DNA of 64,000 bases. Source: Micromonospora marina. Lineage in GTDB: Bacteria; Actinomycetota; Actinomycetes; Mycobacteriales; Micromonosporaceae. This document shows, piece after piece, positions 33,581-40,812 of the stretch. The position numbers and the translations under genes were made by a program. Positions within the stretch are counted from its first letter, which is position 1. The number at the start of each line of letters is the position of its first letter. The notes under the pieces are model-generated. The model made no database searches. It saw only the letters and a list, made by a program, of their open reading frames with translations, and was not told the DNA's origin. The stretch lies in assembly GCF_900091565.1 (NCBI RefSeq), contig NZ_FMCV01000019.1, forward strand, positions 1 to 64,000, given 5' to 3'.

Positions 33581-35118
33581 ACCAGCCGGTACGCGGGCAG
33601 CGCCCAGAGTCGCGTACGCCAGGGCAACCGCTCCGGGCGGTGCGGCCGCAACCGGCCCGGCGGACGGGGACCGGTCCGGCCCCCGGCGTGCCAGCGGTCC
33701 AGCTCGTCGGCCGCCGCGGTGACCGCCGCCACCGCGTCCGCCGGGTCCAGCAGGTCGTCGTCCTGCGCGCCGCCGGGATCGCGGTCCAGGTGCTCGCGCC
33801 ACAGCCGCAGCCGCAGGTCGCGGGCGAACACACGGGCGCCGTCGCCCAGCCCGGCCGGGTCGACCGGCGCCCGCTCGTCGCGGGTGTCGTCGAGCACCGC
33901 GCAGGACAGCTCGCTGTCGTGCGTCCAGGACCGGCGGTTGAAGTTGTCGCTGCCCACGCTGGCCCAGACGTCGTCCACCACGCAGACCTTGGCGTGCACG
34001 TACACCGGCGTGCCGTCGTGGTTCTCCACGTCGAAGACGTGCACCCGCTCCGGCGCGGCCCGGTGGCACAGCGACAGCGCCTGCTCCCGGCCGACCATGT
34101 TCGGCGGCAGCGCCAGCCGGCCGTCCACGTCGGGGTGCCGGGGCACGACCGCCACCAGGTGCAGGTCCGGATGCTCGTGCAGCGCCTGCGCGAACAACTC
34201 CGCCACCTCGGTCGACCAGAGGTACTGGTCCTCCAGGTAGATCAGCCGCCGGGCCCGGCGTACCGCCTTGGTGTAGCCGCGGGCCACCGTGCGCTCGCCG
34301 TCCGGGGCGAAGGAGTAGCGGGGCCGCACCGCCGGGTAGGTGCGCAGCACCTGCACGTGGTGCGGCCCGCAGGGCGGCGGGTCGGCGGGCTGCTCGGGCA
34401 ACGGGTCCGGGCGCAGGTCGGAGCCGCGCAGCCGGTCCCGCAGGTACGCGATCGGGTTCTCCGAGTCCAGCGGCATCGGGTCGGTCCACCGCTCCCGGAA
34501 CGTGGTGTCGAGCGCCCCGACCACCGGCCCGCGCACCGCGAGCTGCACGTCGTGCCAGGGCGGGGTGGGGCCGTACCGGGGCGACATGCCGACCGGCTGC
34601 GGGTCGCCGGCGTGGCTCGCGTCGTCGCGACGGCTGTGGCACAGGTCGATGCCCCCGGCGAACGCGATGTCGCGGCGCGGGTCGCCGGGACGGCGCAGCA
34701 CCACGAGCTTCTGGTGGTGTGAGCCGCCGCGCCGGACCCGCTGGTCGAGCAGCACCTCGCCGCCGGCCGCGCCGATCGCCTCGCTGAGGTCGCGGTTCTC
34801 CGCCTCGCTGTAGGAGAGCGTGTCGAGGTGGGAGCGCCAGATCAGGCCCTTGACGATCACCCCGCGCTGGGCGGCCTGGGCGAACAACTGCGCCACCGTC
34901 GGGCCGTCGGGGCGCAGCCGCTCGTCCGGGTCACCCCGCCAGTCGGTGAAGAACAGGTGGTCGCCCGCCGAGAGCGACTCCACCTCGCTGACCAGGCGTT
35001 CGAAGTACGCGGCACCGTGAATCAGCGGCTCGGCGAGGTTTCCATCGGCCCAGACGGGTAACTCAGATGCCGGGTTGGCGCGTTCCTGTGCGGTGAGGAA
35101 CCAGTCCCGCAGAGTCAC
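33529..35118 (-). CDS. Phospholipase D-like protein
   Basis: Protein of 529 residues with two PLD half-sites. The C-terminal motif Y-V-H-A-K-V-C-V-V-D-D-V-W-A-S-V-G-S-D-N is a full HxKxxxxD with the downstream G-S-x-N. The N-terminal site, S-H-H-Q-K-L-V-V-L-R, has His and Lys but Arg where Asp is usual. It has no signal peptide, so it is probably cytosolic or membrane-peripheral. The family includes phospholipases D and cardiolipin synthases, and the substrate is not evident. Its 3' end overlaps the convergent ADC-like gene by 52 bp. Confidence 0.85.
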   Translation of the reverse strand: MTLRDWFLTAQERANPASELPVWADGNLAEPLIHGAAYFERLVSEVESLSAGDHLFFTDWRGDPDERLRPDGPTVAQLFAQAAQRGVIVKGLIWRSHLDTLSYSEAENRDLSEAIGAAGGEVLLDQRVRRGGSHHQKLVVLRRPGDPRRDIAFAGGIDLCHSRRDDASHAGDPQPVGMSPRYGPTPPWHDVQLAVRGPVVGALDTTFRERWTDPMPLDSENPIAYLRDRLRGSDLRPDPLPEQPADPPPCGPHHVQVLRTYPAVRPRYSFAPDGERTVARGYTKAVRRARRLIYLEDQYLWSTEVAELFAQALHEHPDLHLVAVVPRHPDVDGRLALPPNMVGREQALSLCHRAAPERVHVFDVENHDGTPVYVHAKVCVVDDVWASVGSDNFNRRSWTHDSELSCAVLDDTRDERAPVDPAGLGDGARVFARDLRLRLWREHLDRDPGGAQDDDLLDPADAVAAVTAAADELDRWHAGGRTGPRPPGRLRPHRPERLPWRTRLWALPAYRLVYDPDGRPLPARRAGTW

Positions 35119-35253
35119 GCTTCACCCCCGAGGTCGACGACGTCCTCACACGGTAGGACCCCCGGCAGGGCCCCGCACGTCGAGCAGCAGGTCGGCGTCG
35201 GTACGCGTCAGGGGTGCGCCGGACCCCTGGATCGCGAACCGAGGAGGCACCGC

Positions 35254-35382
35254 ATGCCCGCCGAGACGACGAACACCGTGACCGACGACCACCGGCAGGC
35301 GGTGGAGGGGGAGCGGGGTGCGCTGGTGGCGGTCCTGTTGATGGTGATCCTCGGGGTGGCCGGCATCTTCGCCGTGTCCTGA
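35254..35382 (+). CDS. Small single-pass membrane peptide, 42 residues
   Basis: Starts at an ATG preceded by GAGGAGGCACCGC, an excellent ribosome site. The peptide has a polar N-terminus (M-P-A-E-T-T-N-T-V-T-D-D-H-R-Q) and then one hydrophobic helix (A-L-V-A-V-L-L-M-V-I-L-G-V-A-G-I-F-A-V-S). The function is unknown. A broken, internally shortened copy of the same gene region appears at 38510-38596 on the other side of the accessory island: blocks at 35270-35286, 35297-35314 and 35391-35419 recur there in the same order. It is read divergently from the phospholipase D gene. Confidence 0.7.
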   Translation: MPAETTNTVTDDHRQAVEGERGALVAVLLMVILGVAGIFAVS

Positions 35383-35390
35383 GGCCGCGC

Positions 35391-35419
35391 CCGGGGCGCC
35401 CGGAGCAGGTCAGGGCCGG
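35391..35419. repeat. 29-bp direct repeat, left copy (island boundary)
   Basis: This 29-mer is identical to 38568-38596. It begins CCGGGGCGCCCGG, one arm of the terminator hairpin that is intact in the right copy, and ends in the last codons and stop of a reverse-strand gene: the kinase gene here and the pirin gene at the right copy. Such duplication of a gene's 3' end at both edges is the usual trace of an integrated element. Confidence 0.8.
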
Positions 35420-36186
35420 CTCCGGTGGTCGGCCCATTGGCCCATCCAGGCCGCGAGGTCGTGTATCCATCCGTCATTGTTCTGCTCGGCCTTGGCCTTC
35501 CACTTCGCGGCGTTCACGGCGGCGAAGGAGTCGAGAACCATGCTGCGGACGGAGGACCACGCGGGAAATTGGCCCAGCCACTCCTCGGCCTGCGCCGGGC
35601 TGTGGCCGCTGCCGATCAACCACGGCGCGAGTAGAGCCAGCTCCACCCATGCGGCGGCCTTGGTCATCCATGCCCAGTCGACGATCCGTAGGCCGCCCGA
35701 GGTCAGAATGAGATTGGTCGGGTTCATGTCGGAGTGGACGAGCGCCCCGCCTTCCATCTCCGGAAGGGCGAGTCCGAGGCGGCCGGCCGGGGTGAACCAG
35801 GTTCCGGTCGGGGCCGGTGTGTCTTGAAGGGCCTTCAGGGCCGCCTGGAGGAGATCCAGGTCCGGGCTTCCGGGAGCCAGGTCGGGGTGAGGGCCGTCCA
35901 GATGTTCGACCCCCACCACGAACCAGCCGTTGCACTCGAAGTGCCACAGGACGGCCGGCGGGAACCAGTTGACCGCTCTGGTCGCCACCAGCTCGTAGCG
36001 CAGCGTTTGTACGCCCAGCCCGTTCGAGGCGGCCTTGACGAAGACCTTGCCGGACGAGCCGACGACGGTCGATGCGATCTCCGCATGGTTGCCCGTCGGA
36101 GCCGGGTTCACGGCGACGACACCGCCGACTCGCTCGGCGATCTCGGTCCTTACCCCCTTGGGCAGAGCAGACCATTCGCTGCGCAT
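35410..36186 (-). CDS. APH/choline-kinase-fold phosphotransferase
   Basis: Protein of 258 residues with the protein-kinase-like fold of aminoglycoside phosphotransferases. The catalytic loop is V-H-S-D-M-N-P-T-N-L-I-L (HxDxxxxN) and the metal site R-I-V-D-W-A-W. The Lys-bearing strand is K-V-F-V-K-A-A-S near residue 52. It phosphorylates a small hydroxylated molecule or a peptide using ATP; the substrate is unknown. The start follows GAGAGGTAACCC and is 17 bp after the stop of the next gene upstream, so they form one operon. Its last three codons lie in the 29-bp boundary repeat. Confidence 0.8.
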   Translation of the reverse strand: MRSEWSALPKGVRTEIAERVGGVVAVNPAPTGNHAEIASTVVGSSGKVFVKAASNGLGVQTLRYELVATRAVNWFPPAVLWHFECNGWFVVGVEHLDGPHPDLAPGSPDLDLLQAALKALQDTPAPTGTWFTPAGRLGLALPEMEGGALVHSDMNPTNLILTSGGLRIVDWAWMTKAAAWVELALLAPWLIGSGHSPAQAEEWLGQFPAWSSVRSMVLDSFAAVNAAKWKAKAEQNNDGWIHDLAAWMGQWADHRSRP

Positions 36187-36203
36187 GGGTTACCTCTCGG
36201 GAG

Positions 36204-36695
36204 TTACCTGCCGCCGCCGGCCTGCGGCGGGTTGGGCGGGCAGCACGACTCGGCCTCGCCGTACCAGAATTCCGTGTCGACCCGGAAGCCGGTCTTGTGC
36301 AGGGCCGCCAGCGTGAAGGTCGCAGCGGTGCCGTCCATCATCCCTTCGGTCAGGACGGGGATGTGGTGGACGAAGCCTCCGGCGATCTGCTCGCACGCGG
36401 CGGCGTACGGGACGGTGTGCTGCAGCACGGAGTGCCATACGGCGTCGACCGGGAGGGTCGGCACGACGCGACCGATCGACCCGTCCGGCAACGGCATCCC
36501 GAAGCCCTCGCTCGTCACGTTGTCGGCATGCGCCTTCAAGAAGATCAGGAACTGCTCGACGGCCTGTTCCGCGTAGGCCCGGGTGACGTACGTGTCGGCG
36601 GCGAAGTAGTCGACCAGCTTGCCGAACGTCTCGGCGTCGACCAGCGTTTGAGGGTCGGCGGCGATCGTCGCCGACGTGCTTGTGGTGACAGTCAT
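36204..36695 (-). CDS. Hypothetical protein with WHxxxxxxxxY/HHxP motif and Cys-Cys-Pro-Pro tail
   Basis: Protein of 163 residues starting M-T-V-T-T-S-T-S-A after GGAAGGGACCGCA. The core P-V-D-A-V-W-H-S-V-L-Q-H-T-V-P-Y-A-A-A-C-E-Q, followed by G-G-F-V-H-H-I-P, resembles bacterial glycine-rich-domain (GRDP/DUF1399-like) proteins, whose function is unknown. Three conserved His and a Cys could bind metal. After this the chain ends E-S-C-C-P-P-N-P-P-Q-A-G-G-G-R, a short detachable-looking tail with paired Cys. An alternative start further upstream exists but lacks a ribosome site. It is followed by the APH-fold kinase gene 17 bp away. Confidence 0.7.
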   Translation of the reverse strand: MTVTTSTSATIAADPQTLVDAETFGKLVDYFAADTYVTRAYAEQAVEQFLIFLKAHADNVTSEGFGMPLPDGSIGRVVPTLPVDAVWHSVLQHTVPYAAACEQIAGGFVHHIPVLTEGMMDGTAATFTLAALHKTGFRVDTEFWYGEAESCCPPNPPQAGGGR

Positions 36696-36817
36696 TGCGG
36701 TCCCTTCCGGTGCTCTCGTTGTGCGGAGATGGATGTCCGCTCCGATGGTTCCTGTGCGGGGGTGGTGCTTGTGCACCCGTCCGTCGCCGCTTGGTCGGGC
36801 CGGCAGCAGGCGGGAAT

Positions 36818-37171
36818 CTATGCGCGATCAGCCGACGGCCTCGGCTCGGTTGCGGGCTTACGGAACGGACCCCAGGAGACGAAGCGGTCGAACATCTCGC
36901 GCGGGCTCTGCCCGTCGTGCGGGTTGAGGTGATACAGGTCGCGCATCGCCTCGAACATCAGCCCGGTCAGGTAGATCGACAGGCCCGGTGGGTTGTCCTC
37001 GTACTCGGCCCGGAGCAGCAGGCGGGCGTCCGGGCACGGCCACGGGTTGCCGCACGACCGGCACGCCCACACCGGGCGCAGCGGTGTGTGCGGCGGGACC
37101 GTCTCGGTTCGGTAGCGCGGCCGGTCAGGTGTGGGGCCGGGGGACGGGAACGGCAGCATGGACGAGATCAC
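36818..37171 (-). CDS. Small WxCxxCGxPWPC protein of unknown function
   Basis: Protein of 117 residues. The signature V-W-A-C-R-S-C-G-N-P-W-P-C-P-D-A-R is followed by a helical segment ending R-F-V-S-W-G-P. Proteins of this type are common in Micromonospora and Streptomyces, often labelled 'flavin reductase' without evidence; the CxxC plus third Cys looks more like a small metal site. The GTG at 37171 has GGGG upstream; an ATG four codons later (37159) is also possible. It lies upstream of and in the same direction as the CCPP-tail gene and kinase gene. Confidence 0.6.
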   Translation of the reverse strand: MISSMLPFPSPGPTPDRPRYRTETVPPHTPLRPVWACRSCGNPWPCPDARLLLRAEYEDNPPGLSIYLTGLMFEAMRDLYHLNPHDGQSPREMFDRFVSWGPFRKPATEPRPSADRA

Positions 37172-37463
37172 GACCGGCCCCCGTTCGCCCGGTACATCTG
37201 GGCCGGTGTCAGGTTGCCGGCGCGGCCGGGACACGTGGTCGGGAAGACGTCGGTCGGGGCGGTGGCCCAAGCCGGGCGCTGTGGTGCCGGGCGCGGGCCG
37301 GGCCTCGGCGAATCGGGGTCACGGTGCCAGAAACGGACTCGCACGAGTGGTCTCCTTCGGGTCGATGAGCGTGCGGAGCCGCCCCGCCCCTTCCCGGGAC
37401 GGCTCCGCCCGGTTCCGCCCCCGGCTTGTGCTCCGCAAGCGGTTCCGCTGGTGACACTCTGGT
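37172..37463. other. Divergent promoter region inside the island
   Basis: About 290 bases separate the WPCP gene from the HTH regulator gene and must hold both promoters. Base composition is mixed. No further gene is supported, and no clear operator palindrome could be picked out by eye. Confidence 0.4.
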
Positions 37464-38270
37464 GTGGAGGCCGCTACCCTGCCGCACCCGCTCGCGCTGT
37501 TCATCGTCACCGAGATCCGCCGGGCCCGAGGGGCGGCCGGGATGACGCAAGAGGCGTTCGGGCGGGCCGCAGGCTTCAGCGCTTCGCACGTCAGCGCGGT
37601 GGAAGGCGGAACGCGTGCCCTCACTATGGACTTCATCAAGGGCGGCGACCGGGCTCTCACCACGGGCGGGATGTTTGAGCGCATGGTGGAGAAGCTGGGC
37701 GTACCGTCGTGGTTTCTGCCTTGGCTCGACGCGGAGCGCACCGCTACGCAGCTCCGGTGCTGGCAACCGTCGCTCGTCCCCGGCCTGCTGCAGACGGCGG
37801 ATTACGCGCGCGCCGTCATCCGATGCGACGACACGCTCACCGATGACGAGGTCGACCGCAGGCTAGCCGATCGGATGGAACGGCAAGTGATCCTCACCGG
37901 GGGTAACGCGCCGCAGTTCATAGCCGTCATCGCCGAGGCGGTGCTACGCCGGGCGGGCGAGGACTTCCGGCAAGTCATGGCGGCCCAGATAAAGCACTTG
38001 ATAGCGCTCGCGGAACGACCGAACATCAGCGTGCACGTACTGCCAGACGACATCAGTATGCACGTCGGCTTGACTGGGCCCTTCAGTCTCGCGCGCTCGC
38101 CAGAGCACACGTGGCTAGGGGAGATGGAGAACCAGCTCGGCGGGGTGGTCATCGAGAAACCAGCCGATGTGGATACTCTGATGACGAGGTGGGAGACGGT
38201 CCGCAACGAGGCCCTGCCCCGCCGCCACTCGATCGAGCTGATGAAGGAAGTTGTGAACTCGTGGACCTGA
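37464..38270 (+). CDS. XRE-family HTH regulator with DUF5753 domain
   Basis: Protein of 268 residues. An N-terminal helix-turn-helix (E-I-R-R-A-R-G-A-A-G-M-T-Q-E-A-F-G-R, then S-A-S-H-V-S-A-V-E-G-G) is followed by a DUF5753 domain with Q-P-S-L-V-P-G-L-L-Q-T-A-D-Y-A-R-A and F-I-A-V-I-A-E-A-V-L-R-R. In Streptomyces such regulators work with a downstream DUF397 protein (the BldB/WhiJ-type arrangement). The GTG start lacks a strong ribosome site. Codon use is less GC-biased than in the surrounding genes. Confidence 0.85.
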   Translation: MEAATLPHPLALFIVTEIRRARGAAGMTQEAFGRAAGFSASHVSAVEGGTRALTMDFIKGGDRALTTGGMFERMVEKLGVPSWFLPWLDAERTATQLRCWQPSLVPGLLQTADYARAVIRCDDTLTDDEVDRRLADRMERQVILTGGNAPQFIAVIAEAVLRRAGEDFRQVMAAQIKHLIALAERPNISVHVLPDDISMHVGLTGPFSLARSPEHTWLGEMENQLGGVVIEKPADVDTLMTRWETVRNEALPRRHSIELMKEVVNSWT

Positions 38271-38461
38271 TCGGCGCTCACTGGCGCAAGTCATCCCGCA
38301 GCGGCTCCGGCGGCGGTAATTGTGTGGAGGTGGCGGACAACCTGCCCGGCATCGTCGGCGTGCGGGACTCCAAGGACCCGGCAGGGTCGGCGCTCGTCTT
38401 CAAGCCGGCTGTCTGGCAAGGCTTCGTAGACCTCGCGAAGCGCATCGGTCCGGTCGGCTGA
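38261..38461 (+). CDS. DUF397 domain protein
   Basis: Protein of 66 residues consisting of one DUF397 domain: W-R-K-S-S-R-S-G-S-G-G-G-N-C-V-E-V-A, then I-V-G-V-R-D-S-K-D-P-A-G and W-Q-G-F-V-D-L-A-K. The GTG at 38261 overlaps the last 10 bp of the HTH gene, so the two are translationally coupled. DUF397 proteins are thought to act as antagonists or partners of the paired HTH regulator. Confidence 0.85.
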   Translation: MDLIGAHWRKSSRSGSGGGNCVEVADNLPGIVGVRDSKDPAGSALVFKPAVWQGFVDLAKRIGPVG

Positions 38462-38509
38462 CCCAGCACAGACGAAAGCCCTCACTCACGCCGGGGGGGT
38501 CGCCGTCGC

Positions 38510-38551
38510 CGAACACCGTGACCGACCGCGAGTAGGCGGTGGAGGGGGAGC
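38510..38551. pseudogene. Degenerate partial copy of the 42-residue peptide gene region
   Basis: Two blocks match the start half of the small peptide gene: 38510-38526 equals 35270-35286 (17 of 17) and 38534-38551 equals 35297-35314 (18 of 18). Between them 10 bases in the left copy are replaced by 7, which puts in a stop, and the membrane-helix half is missing. It is followed directly by the terminator hairpin and the 29-bp repeat. Confidence 0.7.
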
Positions 38552-38580
38552 CGGGCGCCCCGGCGAACCGGGGCGCCCGG
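38551..38580. terminator. Perfect hairpin between DUF397 and pirin genes
   Basis: CCGGGCGCCCCGG (38551-38563), loop CGAA, CCGGGGCGCCCGG (38568-38580). The 13-bp stem is perfect. Only its second arm is duplicated at the left island edge. Confidence 0.75.
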
Positions 38581-38596
38581 AGCAGGTCAGGGCCGG
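38568..38596. repeat. 29-bp direct repeat, right copy (island boundary)
   Basis: Identical over all 29 bases to 35391-35419. It covers the second arm of the terminator hairpin and the last three codons of the pirin gene. The distance between copies is 3177 bp. Confidence 0.8.
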
Positions 38597-39573
38597 TCGC
38601 CCTGGCCGTCGGTGTGCGGCACCCGCCCGGTCGGGATCACTCCGAGCCGACCGGCCTGGAAGTCCTCGACCGCCTGGATCAGCTCGGCGCGGGTGTTCAT
38701 CACGAACGGGCCGTAGTGCGCCACCGGCTCGCGGATCGGCCGGCCGCCCATCAGGTACAGCTCCAGCGCCGGGGCGTTGGAGTCCTGCGTCCGGTCGGCG
38801 GTGATCCGCAGCGCCTCACCGGGCCCGTGCACGGCGAGCTGGCCGAGGTGGATCGGCCGCCGGTCGGTGCCGACGGTGCCACGACCGGCCAGGACGTACA
38901 CCAGCGCGTTGAAGTCCGACCGCCACGGCAGGCTCAGCTCGGCACCGGGCTGCAACGTGACGTGCGCGATGGTGATCGGCGTGTGCGTCGAGCCCGGACC
39001 CTGGTGCCCGGCCACCTCGCCGGCGATGACCCGGATCAGGCCGCCACCGTCGGGCGTGGTCAGCAGCGCCGACTCCCGGCCGCGGATGTCCTGGTAGCGG
39101 GGCGCGCTCATCTTGGCGACGCTGGGCAGGTTGACCCAGAGCTGCAGGCCGTGGAACAGCCCGCCGCTCGTCACCAGGTGCTCCGGCGGCGCCTCGATGT
39201 GGAGCAGGCCACTGCCGGCCGTCATCCACTGGGTGTCGCCGTCGGTGATGGTGCCGCCGCCCCCGGTCGAGTCCTGGTGGTCCATGATCCCGTCGATCAT
39301 GTAGGTCACCGTCTCGAAGCCGCGGTGCGGGTGCCAGGAGGTGCCCTTCGGCTCGCCCGGCGCGTAGTCGACCTCGCCCATCTGGTCGAGGTGGATGAAC
39401 GGGTCCAGCTCGGTCATCGGCACCCCGGCGAAAGCCCGGCGGACCGGGAAGCCTTCGCCCTCGTACCCGCTGGGGGCGGTGGTGACCCGGCGGACCGGGC
39501 GGTATTCGGTGGCCTCGCCGAGCTGCGGCAGGCGGGGCAGGACGAGGACGTCGTCGACGGTGATCGCGGGCAT
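38587..39573 (-). CDS. Pirin family protein
   Basis: Bicupin protein of 328 residues. The metal-binding cupin is in the N-terminal half: P-H-R-G-F-E-T-V-T-Y-M-I-D-G, with the ligand pair H-P-H, and S-G-L-L-H-I-E with the further His and Glu. Bacterial pirins act as quercetin dioxygenases or as regulators of metabolic enzymes. Its start is 11 bp after the MarR stop, so both are in one operon under the MarR operator. Confidence 0.92.
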   Translation of the reverse strand: MPAITVDDVLVLPRLPQLGEATEYRPVRRVTTAPSGYEGEGFPVRRAFAGVPMTELDPFIHLDQMGEVDYAPGEPKGTSWHPHRGFETVTYMIDGIMDHQDSTGGGGTITDGDTQWMTAGSGLLHIEAPPEHLVTSGGLFHGLQLWVNLPSVAKMSAPRYQDIRGRESALLTTPDGGGLIRVIAGEVAGHQGPGSTHTPITIAHVTLQPGAELSLPWRSDFNALVYVLAGRGTVGTDRRPIHLGQLAVHGPGEALRITADRTQDSNAPALELYLMGGRPIREPVAHYGPFVMNTRAELIQAVEDFQAGRLGVIPTGRVPHTDGQGDRP

Positions 39574-39584
39574 CGCGGGGCTCC

Positions 39585-40067
39585 CTACTTGTCGGCCGGG
39601 GTGGACGACGCGGTGTGGTCGGCGCGCAGGCGCCGGCCGAGCCGCTCGAAGACCCGGGTGAGGCAGGCGACCTCGGCGTCGTCGAGGTCGTCGATCAGGT
39701 GGGCGCGGACGGAGCGCAGGTGGTGCGGCGCGGCCTCGCGCAGGGCGAGCAGGCCGGCCGCGGTGAGCACGGCCTCGCTGCCGCGCCGGTCCGCCGGACA
39801 GGCCTCCTTTGCCACCAGGCCGCGCTTGCGCATCGTGGTGATCTGGTAGGTCAGCCGGCTCGGCGAGAACACCAGCCGGTCGGCCAGCTCACCCATGCGT
39901 CTCCGCTGGCCGGGTGCCTCGGAGAGCAGGACCAGCACGTGGTAGTCGGCGAAGCTCAGGTCGCTGTCGGCGCGCAGGTCGTCCTCGATCCGGGTGAACA
40001 GCCGCTGGCTCGACTCGATGTACGCGCGCCAGCAGGCCGTCCGCTCGGCGTTCAGGCTCTCCGTCAC
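39585..40067 (-). CDS. MarR-family transcriptional regulator
   Basis: Protein of 160 residues with the winged helix-turn-helix of MarR: M-G-E-L-A-D-R-L-V-F-S-P-S-R-L-T-Y-Q-I is the recognition region, and C-P-A-D-R-R-G-S-E-A-V-L-T-A-A-G the wing. It begins with GTG at 40067. An inverted repeat with the features of a MarR operator is centred about 26 bp upstream, so it probably represses itself and the pirin gene until a ligand or oxidant binds. Confidence 0.9.
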   Translation of the reverse strand: MTESLNAERTACWRAYIESSQRLFTRIEDDLRADSDLSFADYHVLVLLSEAPGQRRRMGELADRLVFSPSRLTYQITTMRKRGLVAKEACPADRRGSEAVLTAAGLLALREAAPHHLRSVRAHLIDDLDDAEVACLTRVFERLGRRLRADHTASSTPADK

Positions 40068-40079
40068 GACTCCGAGAGT

Positions 40080-40107
40080 AGCACTAGTTAAAATCTAAAC
40101 AAGTGCT
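40080..40107. promoter_or_regulatory. Probable MarR operator
   Basis: AGCACTAGTT (40080-40089) and AACAAGTGCT (40098-40107) are inverted copies with one mismatch around an AT-rich centre. It is the only strongly AT-rich palindrome nearby and lies between the marR start and the divergent DUF1684 gene, so both could be controlled. Confidence 0.75.
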
Positions 40108-40168
40108 CCTGGCGCGTGCGGAAGGCCAGGCTCGGTCGACTCTTCGAAAATTGAACGGGTGGCTCGGC

Positions 40169-40174
40169 TAGGGT
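40169..40174 (+). promoter_or_regulatory. -10 element (TAGGGT), leaderless start of DUF1684 gene
   Basis: TAGGGT is followed by CTGGGG and then the ATG at 40181. Confidence 0.5.
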
Positions 40175-40180
40175 CTGGGG

Positions 40181-40765
40181 ATGGACGATCTCGACCTGCT
40201 CGACTGGCGGGAGCGGGTGGCCCGGCTCTACCTGTCCGACCTCGACCTGACCGGGTTCCGGGCCGCGCGCGACGAGCTGTTCCGCACCCACCCCAGCAGC
40301 CCGGTGCCGCCCGCCGACCGGCCCGGCTTCACCGGACTGCGCTGGTACCCGCCCGACCCGTCGGCGGTGGTGGAGGCGCCGTTGCGCCAGGCCTCCGGCG
40401 AGCTGCGCATCGACACCGGCGGCCCGGACGGGGTGGTCGCGTACCGGCGGGTGGCGGTCGCCGAGACGCCGTGGGGGCCGCTGACGCTCTGGTGGATCGA
40501 GGCGTACGGGGGCGGACTGTTCCTGCCGCTGCGCGACGGCACCTGCGGCGACGGATCGTACGGCGGCGGCCGGTACCTCACCGACACGGTCAAGGGCACG
40601 TTCGGCCGCGGCCTGACCGTGCTGCCCGGCGGCCGGGTCCGCCTGGACGCCAACTACCTCTACAACCCCAGTTGCGCCTACGACGACAGGTGGGCCTGCC
40701 CGCTGGCCCCGCCGGAGAACCGGGTGGACGTGCCGCTGCGGGCCGGGGAACAGGCGTACCACTGA
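40181..40765 (+). CDS. DUF1684 domain protein
   Basis: Protein of 194 residues following the DUF1684 pattern: W-R-E-R-V-A-R-L-Y, R-D-E-L-F-R-T-H-P-S-S-P, a beta-rich middle, G-G-G-R-Y-L-T-D-T, then Y-N-P-S-C-A-Y-D-D-R-W-A-C-P-L-A-P-P-E-N-R near the end. The family is widespread and uncharacterised; the conserved N-P-S-C-A-Y and C-P-L-A-P-P-E-N suggest an enzyme site. It is divergent from marR and may share its operator. Confidence 0.85.
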   Translation: MDDLDLLDWRERVARLYLSDLDLTGFRAARDELFRTHPSSPVPPADRPGFTGLRWYPPDPSAVVEAPLRQASGELRIDTGGPDGVVAYRRVAVAETPWGPLTLWWIEAYGGGLFLPLRDGTCGDGSYGGGRYLTDTVKGTFGRGLTVLPGGRVRLDANYLYNPSCAYDDRWACPLAPPENRVDVPLRAGEQAYH

Positions 40766-40800
40766 CGCGAGGGAGGCCCCGGCGGGGCCTCCCTCGCGTC
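40764..40800. terminator. Perfect 17-bp terminator hairpin
   Basis: GACGCGAGGGAGGCCCC (40764-40780), loop GGC, and its exact complement (40784-40800). It overlaps the stop codon of the DUF1684 gene and serves the convergent stress-protein gene as well. Confidence 0.85.
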
Positions 40801-40812
40801 GCGTACCGCCGG

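Noticed and set aside
35383..38567. Integrase, transposase or tRNA attachment site for the island
   Set aside because: None of the five genes encodes a recombinase, and I saw no tRNA gene at either edge. The boundary is at a protein gene's 3' end and a terminator hairpin instead.
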